Counted from the first letter of the stretch, positions 46,789 to 58,894 are shown. The stretch: 64,000 nucleotides of DNA from Venturia oleaginea (GCA_013176395.1 JABMLP010000025.1:310001-374000), one strand, 5' to 3'. Notes: a model not told the origin generated them from the sequence alone. Numbers and translations are program-made.

Positions 46789-48021
46789 ATGCAGGCGACC
46801 AATTCACTCTCCAGCTCCTTTCGCGCCCTCGTCAGCAAAATCCACCCGCAGTTGCCTCTCACCCCACGAGAGTCCTCCCAACTGCTCGCCATCTTGACTA
46901 CTTCCTTCAACAAGCAGCTTGACAAACATCACCCGACGACCCTTCCGAGCAATGCTGCGACCTCGTCTCATCAAGCTCCTTCGCGGCTTTCAACTACGAG
47001 TCAATTATCAGCCGCCGTCTCTACCAACGATCATCTCAGCTCGCTCCTGTCCAGTCCTCTTCTTTCCAAAAAGCCGAGTAGTGCTTCATTCTCAAAGCCC
47101 AACTTTGATCCGCATCCTACCCCCTTTCAACTACAACGGCAGCTACGATGGCTTGAGGACAAAATTTCAAGTGCTTCTGTAACCGTAGACGACTTCGCCG
47201 TGACATTGAGGAATATTCGGACAGCATTAGCAAGTCACCCCGGGACCGCAACCAAGGCTATCAAAGACTTGTCGGCAGGCAGCAAGATCCTACGATGGAT
47301 TAGGACTTCTGGTCGCACTTCAGAGAAAGACATCATGTCGCCTGGAAAAGGCTTTCTTCGGAACACCTTGATAGACATTCTCGTCGTTCAAGGTCGTCAG
47401 GATTCTGTCTGGCATTGGCTCAGTTATACAAATCAAATACCCAAGGGGCCGATCTTTTCTCGGCTCCTCTTTGCCGAGATACAATTTGGCTCTGGGGTAG
47501 AGGCCTCTTTGCTTGCATTCTTGGAGGCTCCCAGTCGTGGATATTCCGGTTATCGTTCAGCTGCTTCTATCAGTGCTCATTATCTGTCGGCTGCATCACC
47601 TACGGCGTCCTCTGATATCTTCCTCCGCTTTCTGGACACTCTGCGCTCGCAGCCAGAAAACTTATTTTCCTATGCTGTCATGTCCCTCTTCCATCCTGAT
47701 GGACCATCGGTCAAAGAAGGTATGGCATATGTCACAGCACAGTCAAACAAAGTCATGGTTACAGGCGAAATTGATGTTTCCCAATCTCTGCGCCGTAGAC
47801 ACGTTGCATTTTATCTTAAGCTGGGCCGCACGCTCCTTTCAGCAGGCCAAACGGAGAGTGCTGTTTTTGTTCTGCGCTTTGCACAAGATCAGTTTCCGAG
47901 GGAACTGGGAATTGAAGAAAAACGGTTGGAACTCGAAAGCAAGAGAGCGGGATCATCCTCTAAATCAACAACCTCGGAGGAGGAGAATTTGCAACAGCTT
48001 GATGGACTGTTTGCCACTTGA
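46789..48021 (+). CDS. Uncharacterised fungal protein, 410 residues, possibly mitochondrial
   Basis: Single exon from the ATG at 46789 to the stop at 48019-48021. I do not recognise the family. Residues 1-45 could target mitochondria (Ser/Arg/Lys-containing, few acids: SSSFRALVSKIHPQL). A Ser/Thr-rich segment follows to about 105, then about 300 residues with mostly helical character (FQLQRQLRWLEDKISSASVTVDDF, KAIKDLSAGSKILRWI, RTLLSAGQTESAVFVLRFA), which resembles a helical-repeat fold. The C-terminus is Lys/Glu/Ser-rich. The long intact frame, good helix pattern and position opposite DEF1 support a real gene; the function is unknown. Confidence 0.75.
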   Translation: MQATNSLSSSFRALVSKIHPQLPLTPRESSQLLAILTTSFNKQLDKHHPTTLPSNAATSSHQAPSRLSTTSQLSAAVSTNDHLSSLLSSPLLSKKPSSASFSKPNFDPHPTPFQLQRQLRWLEDKISSASVTVDDFAVTLRNIRTALASHPGTATKAIKDLSAGSKILRWIRTSGRTSEKDIMSPGKGFLRNTLIDILVVQGRQDSVWHWLSYTNQIPKGPIFSRLLFAEIQFGSGVEASLLAFLEAPSRGYSGYRSAASISAHYLSAASPTASSDIFLRFLDTLRSQPENLFSYAVMSLFHPDGPSVKEGMAYVTAQSNKVMVTGEIDVSQSLRRRHVAFYLKLGRTLLSAGQTESAVFVLRFAQDQFPRELGIEEKRLELESKRAGSSSKSTTSEEENLQQLDGLFAT

Positions 48022-49045
48022 AATCTCGCAGCTGTTCTTGATCCATTGACGTGACATGTCACGATCATTCCATGATGCAACTTGAACGATGCAGGATTCC
48101 AGACTCGCCAGTCGAGGCTAGGCCAGCTGGGGAGCTTGTGGAAAACACATTTCACGAAGGGCCTCCCAACGAAGCTCAGAGAGATTCTCAGCTAGCATTC
48201 GAGTTTCGACGGCATTCTCCAAGACGACACCGATGGGCAATCCACTGCTGCTGCTGTGTTTTGAGGAGATTTGTGGCTGAGGCCTAGCCCAGATCACCAT
48301 CAGTAATACACCAAAGCCGATCCTAGACGAGTATACGGTCAATACTGCAAAAAATGAGGAGCCCGACGACGAAGAATGCCTTTCGTAGGTCCAAATTCAA
48401 CAGAGATCATTATCAGCCGGATGAAGAAGCTAAAGGAGGGATATGAGGCCCGAGCTTCAATTGAAGGCTTCTTTGAATCCCGCAACGTCAGAATCAAGGA
48501 GCGCGTCCTACATCCAGTCACTTCGTCGCACGATTCGACGTGTCTCATGAAGCCTCGATGTGTCGTCCCTTATGTAGTCAGGACGATGATTGCAACGTAC
48601 AGTCTTGGGTTTATTGGATTGGCACCATCCACAATCGTTTATCAATACAAGACACAGGCAGATATCAGTCACATTGGCGATTGGTAGGCACACTATCTTG
48701 GACGCATTGATGTTAGATTGATATGTTTGTAGGTGTATGTAAACGTCTTTGACATGTAGCACATCTCTGAGCGCCCAGCGCCGTTGAGATTCAAATTACC
48801 GCAACATTTCTGCTTCCATTCACCAGTTCAAGTCAGCCGCTATACCATGTTCGCATCGATGTTGAGTTTGCCAGATTTCTCACGACGGACGTTGAAACTT
48901 CATCGCACCATTCGTCCGTGTTGACTTCCGAGCTTGGAATGGTGAAGCTGCAGACCCCAGACCCAAGCTCCCTTTCCAACTTTACTATTCCAAGTTCAGA
49001 CGTCAGCGCGATGGACGGACGTCACAGTTTCTGTCATTCTTCTTT
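48022..49045. other. Intergenic, no gene recognised
   Basis: About 1 kb between the convergent ends of two genes. A 103-codon frame at 48376-48687 has no recognisable domain or splice support. Confidence 0.45.
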
Positions 49046-49666
49046 TTAGAACTTTCCACCTTGCGCCTCCATGCCCAACGTCGTATACATCTCCTCCGCC
49101 GTCATCCTCCTCCCCACAACCGACCCCTCATCGCTATAATCTTGTAAGTCCAAAGCCAGCAGGATACTCCTCTGATTGCCTCTTTGATCCACCTCTGTAA
49201 CGACGATACTCCGCTCCACACCTCCGCGATCTACTATTCGCAACATAGTCGCGTGTTTCGGTTCTAACCGATCGCCTGTGTCAAGGGAGATGGGGTAAGG
49301 TGTCAACGGTCCATCTGTCCTAAATACGGGTCGTTCGGAGAAGGAACGCGTCTGTGTTGAACCTTTGTTCTTGAGTGGGATGGGAATGGGTTGGCCTTGT
49401 TGGGAGAGGAGGTCTTGAATGTATTTTGTGTGGATTTCACGGATCTGGGAGGAGTCTTCTGAACCCGATGCTGGAGAGTGATGGAGTGGTAATGGTGTGT
49501 TTTGGGATGCTTGATGTTGTTGGATTGTTGAGCCGTGTGGGATTGCGTGGTTTATATAGGGTTGGGTTGTTCCGTTCCATAGTGTTCTTATTGATGTTGC
49601 TTGGTAGTGGCGGTGGGATAGGGTTCTTAAGCCACGAAGGGCTGTGGGATGCGAGATTGGTGACAT
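49046..49666 (-). CDS. Uncharacterised protein, 206 residues, possible mitochondrial presequence
   Basis: Single exon from 49666 to 49046. The N-terminal 40 residues are rich in Arg, His, Ser and Thr with almost no acidic residues (LRGLRTLSHRHYQATSIRTLW), as in mitochondrial presequences. A Gln/Pro/Ser linker follows. The C-terminal 80 residues look like a small beta-rich domain (ATMLRIVDRGGVERSIVV, NQRSILLALDLQDY) ending in MTAEEMYTTLGMEAQGG. I do not recognise the family. Alternating hydrophobic pattern and charged turns make chance unlikely, but no function can be given. Confidence 0.65.
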   Translation of the reverse strand: MSPISHPTALRGLRTLSHRHYQATSIRTLWNGTTQPYINHAIPHGSTIQQHQASQNTPLPLHHSPASGSEDSSQIREIHTKYIQDLLSQQGQPIPIPLKNKGSTQTRSFSERPVFRTDGPLTPYPISLDTGDRLEPKHATMLRIVDRGGVERSIVVTEVDQRGNQRSILLALDLQDYSDEGSVVGRRMTAEEMYTTLGMEAQGGKF

Positions 49667-51626
49667 GCTTGGCGAAGGGCTTGGTGAGGATGCTTCTTCG
49701 TTCTTGGTGTAGGTTTGGGGAGGCTTGAGTGTGGGAAGTGGGACGATGAGGTCTAATATGGTTTATATTAGATTGCGATTGGAGCTTGTGCCAGCTTGGC
49801 TATTGATTTAGCTCTGGCAGCACAAGGTGCGTATGCGAACTGTGCTGCTAGAGCAATGATATTATGCTGTATGGGTCCGAACTGATGCTTCGGTATGGTC
49901 GAGTCTATGGGCAGAAGTCGCCAAAGGGAGCCTAAGGGAAAGGGGTGGGTAGCAAAAGGGAACAAAATACCTCCAGGCTCAACTTTCCATCAGAGCGAAC
50001 TACTGCTTACCTTTTATTCCTTTCCTACCCTCTCAGATTCGCAGTCATGAGCTCTCCATAGCTCCCTCCACATCGCAGGGAATACGTCTTGCGGGGTAGC
50101 CCCAGTACATTCACACGTCTATATGGAAAGGCCGCATCCAAGAACGAACGTGAGTGGATCAGCGATGTATATTTGTGGAGCCAGAATCGTAGCGGGTCCA
50201 GTCGGCGATGTTCCTCCAGAGTATGCGGTGGACGGCGTGCAGTAATCGGAATGTTGAGGCAGAACATACCATGTACTATGTATGTATGACATTTCGGCTG
50301 TATGCATGATCATGTCGATCGCGGGGATGCATGTGAGAATATGGCGGATGCGAGCTTCTATGCTTTTCTTTTGATAAACTCATAAGTGAGAATCCTTGAT
50401 ACTGAACCTCGTTATTAGCGACGTTGATCTTAAATATAGTCGCACATTTCCCTCCTAATGCATCTCCACCTCATCACTTTCTCTTGCAACTATTCACGAA
50501 CCCTCCTAGACTGGCATAACAGTTGCCGTCTGACCTCTCCTCATTCTTGGGCGTCAACAAGTCCTTGGCTTCTACTAGACTATGACTTCCCTACTGTGGA
50601 CTCTGTAATCATTGGACGCGATATCCTTGCAGTGGCTATGTTGGTCTAGAATCAAGAGGAAAACACGGAAGGGCTCAAGGCTCCAAGGTATGGACGTTCG
50701 TTAGGAGTAGAGGTGAGAGTATTTATCCCGCCATGCAGCCTAATGCAATGGAAAGGCGGTCCGACGGGCTGGTGGAATTAGGGCGACAAGTCACAAATGC
50801 GCCGAAATTGTTGTTATTGGTTGGTGAATTCGTTTTGGGGAGTCGTTTTGCTTGGGTTGGTGGAGAGGAGAGTAGCTGACTTGGGATTCTCAGGCGTCTT
50901 GGATGGTCAAGGAAAGGGGACGAGATTTGAGTAGAATATGCTCAATACACCGCCATCTCTTGAGTTTGGGCGCTGGTCACGCTTCGAAATCGTCGTTGAC
51001 CTGCTTTTAGCTGGTTTCTACCTGATAGCTAGGGTTATCGCTAGGATTTAGTTCGCGTTGTTGTCTCCCATTGATTGGAGGCGGGAGGAGACGACAGTGG
51101 AGGGGGAGGGTTTGGAAGTACTCGGGACTGGCCTTCGTTGCTTCGCATGAAATATAGTCTAAACTTACTTACCTTAGACAAAAATAGAATAACTGATCTA
51201 ATTGATATCGATTGGACACATGTGAAGATGTTTGAAGCCATTGATTGATGTACTTCACCCCAATCTGGACCCATTCTAGCTAGGACTTCATTGCTTTCGA
51301 TCTTGACCGGAAGAGCAAAAGCAAAGGCCAACAAATATCGTCCTAGTACCTAACGATATTTTTGTGATGAACTTCAGAATTTGGAATTCTAAATCGCAAA
51401 ACCAACATGACAGCTACAGAGAAAAGAAATCAGAGACAGAAAGCGATGGCTGGAGCAAGATACCGATCACATCATTACTTAGTATTCTCATGAGCTGTTG
51501 ACAGCGCATAACTGCATACCAATCCCGATGCCCAGTTTCCCGAAAAAAGCAAAGGATATATCCAACGACTCTATCGCGCAAAAGCAGTACGGTATTACAG
51601 CCATACACCATTAACAACCTCATTAC
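49667..51626. other. Intergenic, no gene recognised
   Basis: Nearly 2 kb with only short, unrelated reading frames. Nothing supportable was seen. Confidence 0.5.
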
Positions 51627-53550
51627 TCAAAAGAAAACACTCAACCCGTGCTGTCTCACCATCTTTCGACTCATGTGACCGCGATACATCGATTGGGCTC
51701 TCCTCCTTCCAAAGGTGGAAGTCCTCTGGGGCCTGGCGAACCTCCCGTTCTCGATGGATGTTTTCCTGTCTCCAAAGCAATACCCTTCTACTCCCAGAAC
51801 TTCTCTCCGAACCAACAGATCGTTCAAGCCTGATATTGCTTCTTCGCTGCCCTCTACATCGGGGAGTAGAGAATATTCTATCCTCGAGCCCAAAATACCC
51901 ATGTAAGTTGTGAAAGTGTAGGTTTGCTGTATTATTCCATCTTCGTCAACAACAATCTTGATGTAAGGTTTCGCCCGCGCAGATATCAATCTTTTCTGAG
52001 CGGCTCGGCGTGCAATCGGCATAGTGGGATGCGCCCACAAGTCGTCGGTGGGAAGATAAAGGTATTGAGCGTCTTCGGGCAACGTGATGTCGGCAGTCGG
52101 ACGACATAATGCCTGCACTAAGCCATCATCGTCTCCTGGAGCACGTACTGTGCGAAGTGATGGAAGTGCTCCTAATGATATGGCTGCCGCTAAGTCCGCA
52201 TAGGAAGGACCAAATTCAACGACATCCCAATGAAGGTATTCCAAAGAATCAGACACGTATATCGGCGCGGTGAGAGCGGACCCAGGCATCACAGATGGAG
52301 AGGCATTTTGCGAAATGGTAAAGCGTGTCAGGTGGGTGAGATTGGACATAAACAGTGCAATCAGTGCTGCTGAAGTGACTTCGAGATTGATGAAGGCCAA
52401 CCTCTCAATAGCACGAGCAGCAAAAGAGTCGGCATATTTTAGTAGGCCGCGTTCAGTGACACCATCCAAGTCCTGTAGACGAAGAGATCTGAGAGGAGGT
52501 ATTGCTTGAAGTGTCCGGTCGTTGAACTGAGTGTCATCGAAATCCGAAATGAGTAGGTGCTTTAAGGCAGGCAGATTTCGGAAAGTCGCAACGAACGCTC
52601 GATAGTCCATATTGCCGGATCCCTGGCCAAACATACACAGCGTCTCCAGATTCGACCACTGGTCATGGCTGCGAAGGAAAGCATCCTCGATGGTCAGATT
52701 CGGCCGGTCTGGATTGTCCGCTTTCAGTACCCATACCTTCTCCTTCAGCCGCGGTCGAGTCGAGAGGGCATGAGTAAGCCGATCGAAAGTGTGGCTGTAT
52801 GTCAAGTAAAGACCTGAAAATCTTTCCAGATTGGGACAGGCCATGACCAGAGACGCAAGGGTGTTGATGATCCCTTGCCGGTCTTTGGAGGCGGCAAGCT
52901 GATAGATCTCGTGAGCTTCTGGAAAATGTAATTCCTTTACGAGACGAGCGAGCGCCGGATTTTCTCGCAAACTTCGTCGCAATTCCTTCATGCGACGGTC
53001 GGGCAGTGTTGTCAAATTTGTGACACCAAGGTGATCGTCAGTGCAAAGCCAGATTTTCGAATATCTGACATGAGTTAGTGAAAGGACGAGAAACGAAATT
53101 TACATCAACGTACAGCCTTCTTCGCGAAGATCTCCCCCAATTCCGGCTCGTCAATATGAGGCTATGAAGGTCCTTCGTGTAGCATATCGTACAAGTCCCA
53201 AAATCATCATTGAAGTAGCTTTCTTCTAGCTGCGCCACAATGCATTGATATACTTCGTCTGGTAGCTTTTCGAAAAATCGACTGGGGAAATTCCGTGAAC
53301 CTGGTCGTCGCGAACTTGGGGCGTAGGACCTGGTCGAACGCTCGGCTTCCCAAGGTGTCTTCACGAGCCTAGGTATGTCTGCCATATATCCATAGCTAGA
53401 TACGGTCGTGTATGAACTGACAGAGGAAGCACGAGATCGCATGGATGAGGCGTCCGATTGTCGGCTAGAAGAACAATCCGAGTATTTGCCCAATGTCGTT
53501 CTAGAGGAGGATGCTGAAGCCAAAGAGAGGATGCTCTTTGGTAAGGCCAT
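51627..53550 (-). CDS. F-box / leucine-rich-repeat-like protein
   Basis: Exons 53550-53114 and 53064-51627 (49-nt intron, ACTAAC branch) give 624 residues. The splice joins RSSRRRL to YSKIWLCTDDHLGVTNL, restoring a typical fungal F-box boundary. The N-terminal 85 residues are Ser/Arg-rich (SSMRSRASSVSSYTTVSSYG). The F-box spans about 88-150 (FFEKLPDEVYQCIVAQLEES, SLILTSRNWGRSSRRRLY). The rest has irregular leucine-rich segments (LPALKHLLISDFDD, IPPLRSLRLQDLDGVTERGL, SLEYLHWDVVEFG), so it is probably an SCF substrate adaptor; the substrate is unknown. The C-terminus is basic (FGRRRAQSMYRGHMSRKM). Confidence 0.85.
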
Positions 53551-55490
53551 TTTTTGGCTTGGATTCAGCGAGTGGATGCTGCGGAGTAGATGTTATTAAA
53601 TATTCGTGCTCGAACGCTGGTACGCTACTGTCTCGATTGGGATATATTGAGCATAGCGCAAATGCAAAACCAACTTACAGGCCCGGTTGGAGATGCTCGT
53701 ACTCAGGAATGGAGATGCTCGTACTCAGGAATGAAAATGGTCAACCGTTTGCAGACGAGAGCAGAGGAGCAAGATGAGCAAGAAGTCGACAGCAACACAG
53801 CAAACGAGTTCAGGAGACACAGGATTCGCAGGTGGAGAACTGTACGTGTAAATAGAAAAGCATCCAGGTTTGGAGCTCTAGTGTGCAGGAAGTGACTGGC
53901 AGGGCTTCCCGAGCACGGCTTGACGACTGGGGGAGATACTACGTAGTAGCGTTGGAAAGCCTTGTAACAGGCCGCCACAAACTCATTCTAGCCAGCTAGT
54001 CCCGCATGTGAAAACTTCAGCCTTCTTTAGGAGAGGGCATCATCGTGAACAGGCGTGCTGGCCTAGAATGTCAATTCTGGGTTTGATTGCGGGTTCCTGA
54101 TTCCTGGAGATAGCGAGAGCTGACCCATGGACTTGGTATTCCGGAGCTTTCCATCTGGCTGGTCGCTGGCAGTTTGTTGAACGTTGGCCCGCAATCTTGC
54201 TGTTGTGTTCCCTCCAGCCGCTGTCAAGTTATCGACTGGTCGAGCAGTCATAACACCCCTCGATCTCGGATGGAAGCCTGCGTCAGGTACTTCTGCGCTC
54301 TGCGCGGTGGCCGGGAGAAATATGTGATGGTGGGCTCAGGCAGGGAAAACTGAAGCTGGGGCCGAGCACAGGGGGCTTTTCGATGGTGATGGCGACCCAT
54401 TGGCTGATCCAAATAGCAGCTCCTTGAAAGACGTTCTTTCTCCCCTTGTCGTTCCCTGCTTAAGCACTGCAACTGAAGCTCAAAAGCAAACGTGTGTGAT
54501 ATCAGCTCCTCAATGGCCGCCTATCTAGCAGCTTTGTACAATTCTCCGTCCCATCGTCGTCCGTTCAGAGGGGTTGCCGACGGGACCGTTGATCCCTTCG
54601 ACTCTCTACATTCATGTACAGCAAACCACATGCATTCCCTTCGCGGGCCTACTCATATCCTTCGTCGAACAATTCCTTCGGTCCTCTGTCCAAAAGCCTC
54701 AACGTTTTCAGGAGCTATCGATATTCGATACTCCTCAGGGTAATCGCGCGTCTAAATGTCGCAACTTGGGCCATCAGCTCATCAGGTACTAGTATCGAAT
54801 AGCAATAATTTTTGTGCTAGCAAGGGCCAAGACTTCTAGAACTGGAAGCAACACCAAGAAATGAAATGTTCGACAGTTCGAGCCATCAATTCGTTCCGCC
54901 CAGTGAAAGCATACCGCCATCAGATCAAACACGTCATTACTATGCTACATCGGAAGCACTAAGGAGCTTGTGATAAACTGATTAGTATTTGTAAGAAGTC
55001 GCCGTTGAGAAATCTTTTTCCTCACAGCTGATCTCAATCTCATGAAGAGCATAAACTTTGGGAGCAGATATACAAGCCTCCCGTTCAATAGATACACCCA
55101 TTACCGATAATTGGCATATACAAAACTATCGAGCCGGTTACCTGCCAGAAGCATTTTTAGCTTACCACTGTCTAGAGTCACAATGCTGCTTTTCACCACT
55201 TTTTCGTCCTGCACTCAACCTTATCCATGGGCAATCGGTCCAGTGCAACATGCCAACACCATCCAGCGACCACACCTCGTTTCGTATCGCCATCTTTCTG
55301 TCATCAAGTACCTCCTATGGAATTCTTCAAAGACAGCTGGACTTCGTGCGTCCCAAAAAGAGAAGACGTCTTGAATTAGTGACACCGTCCGGACGAAAAT
55401 GAAATTCAAAACTTTCTTCACTCAGTCGGCTGAGTGTTCTTGCGTCATCGTTAAACAAAATTCAATTTCCATTCCTCTTCTCTACATACT
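53551..55490. other. Intergenic, no gene recognised
   Basis: About 1.9 kb. It carries one short tandem duplication (53691-53733) and otherwise no supportable feature. Confidence 0.45.
53691..53733 (+). repeat. Tandem duplication of a 22-bp unit
   Basis: Two adjacent copies of a unit beginning AGATGCTCGTACTCAGGAAT; the second copy ends one base short. It is noncoding, about 140 bp upstream of the F-box/LRR gene start, and could be a recent slippage product. Confidence 0.8.
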
Positions 55491-56645
55491 CTACAGCTTC
55501 GCCCTGTTATCAACAACCCTGACAAGCGCCCGTCCGTTGCTCAAACAAACCTTCCCGCCCTCAACCTTAGTAACAAACCTCACTTCCTCAAATCCCTGCC
55601 CATCCTTCTTCCCCACCCTCCACATCTCCGTCACAAGCTTGTCCCCTGGCTTAACCGGGCTCGCAAATCGCGCCTGGAACTCCTTGAAGTTCTTTGGGTC
55701 TGAGCCGCCGAGAGAGTGTAGGATGGCATTAGCGGTCGAATTCCACGAGAATAGTCCATGGATAATGGGGCCGCCAAAGCCCATTGCTTTTCCAGGTTCG
55801 GGGGTTGCATGGAGGGGGTTGTAGTCACCGTTCAGGCGGTAGAGGTGGGCTGTTTCGAGCGTGGTTTGGAGTGTGGATACTGCGTCGGGTTTGCGGTCGG
55901 CTGGAGGTGGGTATACTGGGTCTTTTGGTCCTGGGAGGTGTTAACACAAAGGCATTCTCGAAGAAAGAGGGTTGAATATATGCGTACCCTTCGGTCCGCC
56001 CCATCCTCCTTGGCCGATGTAAAAGGCACTGCCTACTGCTCTTGAGTAGACCTCGTTGGTCTCGGCATCGACAACGAGTTGCTCGGTCTCAACAACGGTT
56101 CCTGGCTTACCCTTGTCGTATGCACCCAACACCTTTGATCTGACCTCAAATTTACGTCCGTGGCTGGTTACTGGCAATGGTTTGAGAAACTCAATCTTTC
56201 GTTGGCCATCAACGACGCGCTTAGAGTCGAATTTGGGAACGCCAGGAATTGGTTCCGCGCTGGATCTGCCATAGAAATCTGTGACTTCTGTATCCGTGTG
56301 TTTGAACGGAAGGATGATTGGGTAGGTCGGGAAGACGGCGAATTGCGGATGGAGTTCCTGCAGAATACGTGAGATGATTCTTCTTGATAGAGTCTTGGAT
56401 TCGATGGAAGGAACATACATAGAGGAAGTGTAGTTCATCGGCGGCTGTGCAACCAATGCTGTTGGCGAAGAGGAGAACATCTCTCTATAGCTATTGTTAA
56501 TAATGGCTTGACTTCCAATCTTGAAATGTGACAGACCTTCAACCATGAGACTTGCACCTGAAATTGTGATTAGCTTGCGCAATATGAAGTTCACGTGTAT
56601 GGAGCTTACGGGAGGATACTCGTGTCCAACACCTGGGCCTGCCAT
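55491..56645 (-). CDS. Peroxisomal MaoC-type 2-enoyl-CoA hydratase / dehydratase
   Basis: Exons 56645-56610, 56557-56537, 56484-56419, 56357-55988 and 55930-55491 give 310 residues. The second exon is only 21 nt (VQVSWLK). The protein has an N-terminal hot-dog half (RDVLLFANSIGCTAADELHFLY, ELHPQFAVFPTYPIIL) and a C-terminal hydratase-2 half with the catalytic Asp/His motif in LNGDYNPLHATPEPGKAMGF and GGPIIHG. It ends in AKL, a PTS1 peroxisome-import signal. The family hydrates (2E)-enoyl-CoA to (3R)-hydroxyacyl-CoA, as in the C-terminal part of multifunctional beta-oxidation enzymes. Stand-alone copies in fungi serve peroxisomal fatty-acid or secondary-metabolite pathways; no pathway partner lies in this window. 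Confidence 0.93.
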
Positions 56646-57089
56646 TGTGGGTGGTGGATAAGAATAAGAACGTGATCAGTGATGCACAGTAGTCACTTGG
56701 GTTTTAAGAAGTTTTGGTTCATGGAAGAAAGCTCCTGGACCAGTATATATTGCTACAAAATTGAAGCTCCCAAAAGTCCATATGATGCCGACGACCTCGG
56801 CATTATTTCTCCGCACCCCGCGTTCACGATACCGCATCCTTCAGCCTCCTCGCAGCGGCACCATTATCTTACTCTTGGTTTCATTTTAGTTGTTGTAACA
56901 ATACAAGGTTCCATTGCAGCACCAGATCTTTTGCGTTCCTGGACACTATGCATCTCGTTAGCCAATCGACTTTTTAAAAGTGTATCAGACGTATGACCTT
57001 CTGTTTGCAAGTTTGTCCTGGGAAATCAATTACATGTCCACACTGCTAAGTCAGCCCAAGCTCATCTTCCAAGATAGAGGGATATAAAA
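56646..57089. other. Intergenic, no gene recognised
   Basis: About 440 bp between the hydratase promoter and the small peptide candidate. A possible downstream exon of that peptide (after a TTTCCCAG acceptor at about 57028) cannot be resolved. Confidence 0.35.
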
Positions 57090-57197
57090 CTATACATTTA
57101 TTGGTGTACAACCTCCTGAAGGTGGCTTGGTGCAAAGCTGAGCTGCGACGCCTTGAAGAAGGGTGAGGCTGACGAGGGTAGACAATAGGATATGCAT
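57090..57197 (-). CDS. Candidate very small secreted peptide (35 residues)
   Basis: From the ATG at 57197 a clean signal peptide (MHILLSTLVSLTLLQGVAA) is followed by only 16 residues containing two cysteines (QLCTKPPSGGCTPINV) before a stop. A TATAAG box inside the palindrome CTTATAC-TTG-GTATAAG (57282-57298) lies about 85 bp upstream on this strand, a reasonable promoter position. The final codons read AATGTATAG, so a GTATAG donor could instead splice to a downstream exon and give a longer cysteine-containing peptide. The function is unknown; it could be an effector-like or signalling peptide, or chance. Confidence 0.35.
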   Translation of the reverse strand: MHILLSTLVSLTLLQGVAAQLCTKPPSGGCTPINV

Positions 57198-57281
57198 TGT
57201 TGGAGGTTCCAAAATATTAGTGAGTGTGAGATGGTGAATTTGGGAGTGTTGGCATATGTCCTTCGCGATACAACAACCATA

Positions 57282-57298
57282 CTTATACTTGGTATAAG
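57282..57298 (-). promoter_or_regulatory. Palindromic TATA-like element upstream of the small peptide candidate
   Basis: CTTATAC and GTATAAG are 7-bp inverted copies around TTG, giving a TATAAG on each strand about 85-100 bp upstream of the ATG at 57197. Confidence 0.35.
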
Positions 57299-58894
57299 AA
57301 GCCAAAACAATTTGGTCGCCATCAATTTCCTACTGTAAATCCTACCCGACTGACAACTCATCTCACTTCCGGGGAGTTCCCCCACAGCTTTTCTATTGAA
57401 GTGCCGGTCAATATCTTTGTTGCGTGGTGGAGGATCTGCCCGGTTATATATGGTCGCAGGCCCAAAGAACATTAATTTTTCTCAGCAATCGACAGAATCC
57501 TTCCTACCCTAACTTCTCCTTCTCAAAGTAGGATTATAACAAAGACCTTCCTATACATAAGTATAAAAAGATCAGAAGAAGAGACTCTCTAAGGCTGATA
57601 AGAAAAAAGCCACTAATCGCGAAGAAACAGTATAAAGACGACCGAGCTACCTGAGCGCTTAAGCCAAGGCAGGGATTAGAATTAACCTTCTTTTGCCATG
57701 TAATAGGTAATAAATATATCGAAGCCAACATGTGCCATCGGGGAATCGGGAGATACCAGCTGGATTACCACAACAGCTGACGGTATGATGAACCGAGTCT
57801 CCTTTGAAATGAGATCAGAGACCCAGATACATGATGTGAAGCCGCGAGCATCGATTGCAGATCGAGAATTTGAAGTATTGTCGTTTTCAAATAAACGAGG
57901 ACAAACACAACATGCACTCGAGTGGTTTTCCGAGAGCCAAAGAGAGCCAAGATGGCTGAGCATGAAGATCAAACACCTCGTTTACTATCGTTTAACGTCG
58001 ATCTGTCGATTACGCCCCGTTAACTTCCTGTTCTGTGATATGAAATCTCGAGATTCGAATGAAAATCAAATGAAAATCAAATGAAAATCCTGTGAGTCTT
58101 GATCTGTTGTACGCGCGCTGAATTGAAGTGTGTAACTGGGCTAGATGCAGATTATGAAAAATAAAGATGCGACATCAGAAAAGGCCTTGTCCAGCACTAT
58201 TCCTACTACACATCCCGATCGGTCTACTAACACATCTGATTATCCTTAGTAATCTTACTATACATCCCCCACAAGGATGGCAACCCGAAGGCCGTCTTCG
58301 AAAAGGCGCTGGGCCTCGAGTTGCAAGCGAGGATAGTTCTATCTTATAAGAAGAATTCGAGCAACTTCGAACGAGAAATTCCAGCGGCCGACTTTACGAG
58401 GAGAAATGGGTAGTATTATCATTCCGGGCGCAGTAGATCAATCCAAATGTATAGTATAAATAGTGCTGGCCTTACTGTTTCTCGTGCTTTGCTAAAGTTA
58501 TCTCTGTCTTAGCCTGGGTATTTTGTAAGCTAGGCCGGATTAAGAGACTGGGGATTTTGTCATGGATGTTCCAAGGTCCAGTTTCGAACTCAACGGGAAC
58601 GAGATCCATCCGTTTTCCAACAACTCGCAAAAGACTTTTGTCCAAGTTACACCCTCTCATCACGACCTCGGGAGAGATTACGAGGCTGGTACCAACTGAA
58701 TTGCCATCGACACAGCTCTGACTAATGACCGGTCTCTCAACCAATCAAAAACCGCAGGCAGCTCATTGCAAAGTTCGACAGGTCCCGATCCAGGCACACC
58801 AACAAAGTCTTAAGGCTGGCGTGGAACCCTGATGCAAGTTATGACATATAACACATAACGGGTAGCATTAGGTCATATTTGCGGACTGAGCGTC
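57299..58894. other. Intergenic, AT-rich in part, with one short tandem repeat
   Basis: About 1.6 kb. 57470-57720 is AT- and purine-rich with stop codons in all plus frames and could be an old degraded element, but nothing identifiable remains. At 58059-58089 an 11-bp unit (ATGAAAATCAA) is repeated two and a half times. A 90-codon minus-strand frame at 58472-58744 has no recognised family. Confidence 0.4.
58059..58089 (+). repeat. Short tandem repeat, unit ATGAAAATCAA
   Basis: Two full copies and one partial copy of an 11-bp unit in noncoding DNA. Confidence 0.8.

Noticed and set aside
48376..48687. 103-codon frame between two convergent genes
   Set aside because: No recognisable family, no splice signals, and composition like the surrounding noncoding DNA.
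57470..57720. AT- and purine-rich block that might be a mutated transposon
   Set aside because: No terminal repeats, target-site duplication or readable transposase motif could be found.
58472..58744. 90-codon minus-strand frame with fairly protein-like composition
   Set aside because: No signal, domain, promoter or second exon could be identified; possible fragment but unsupported.
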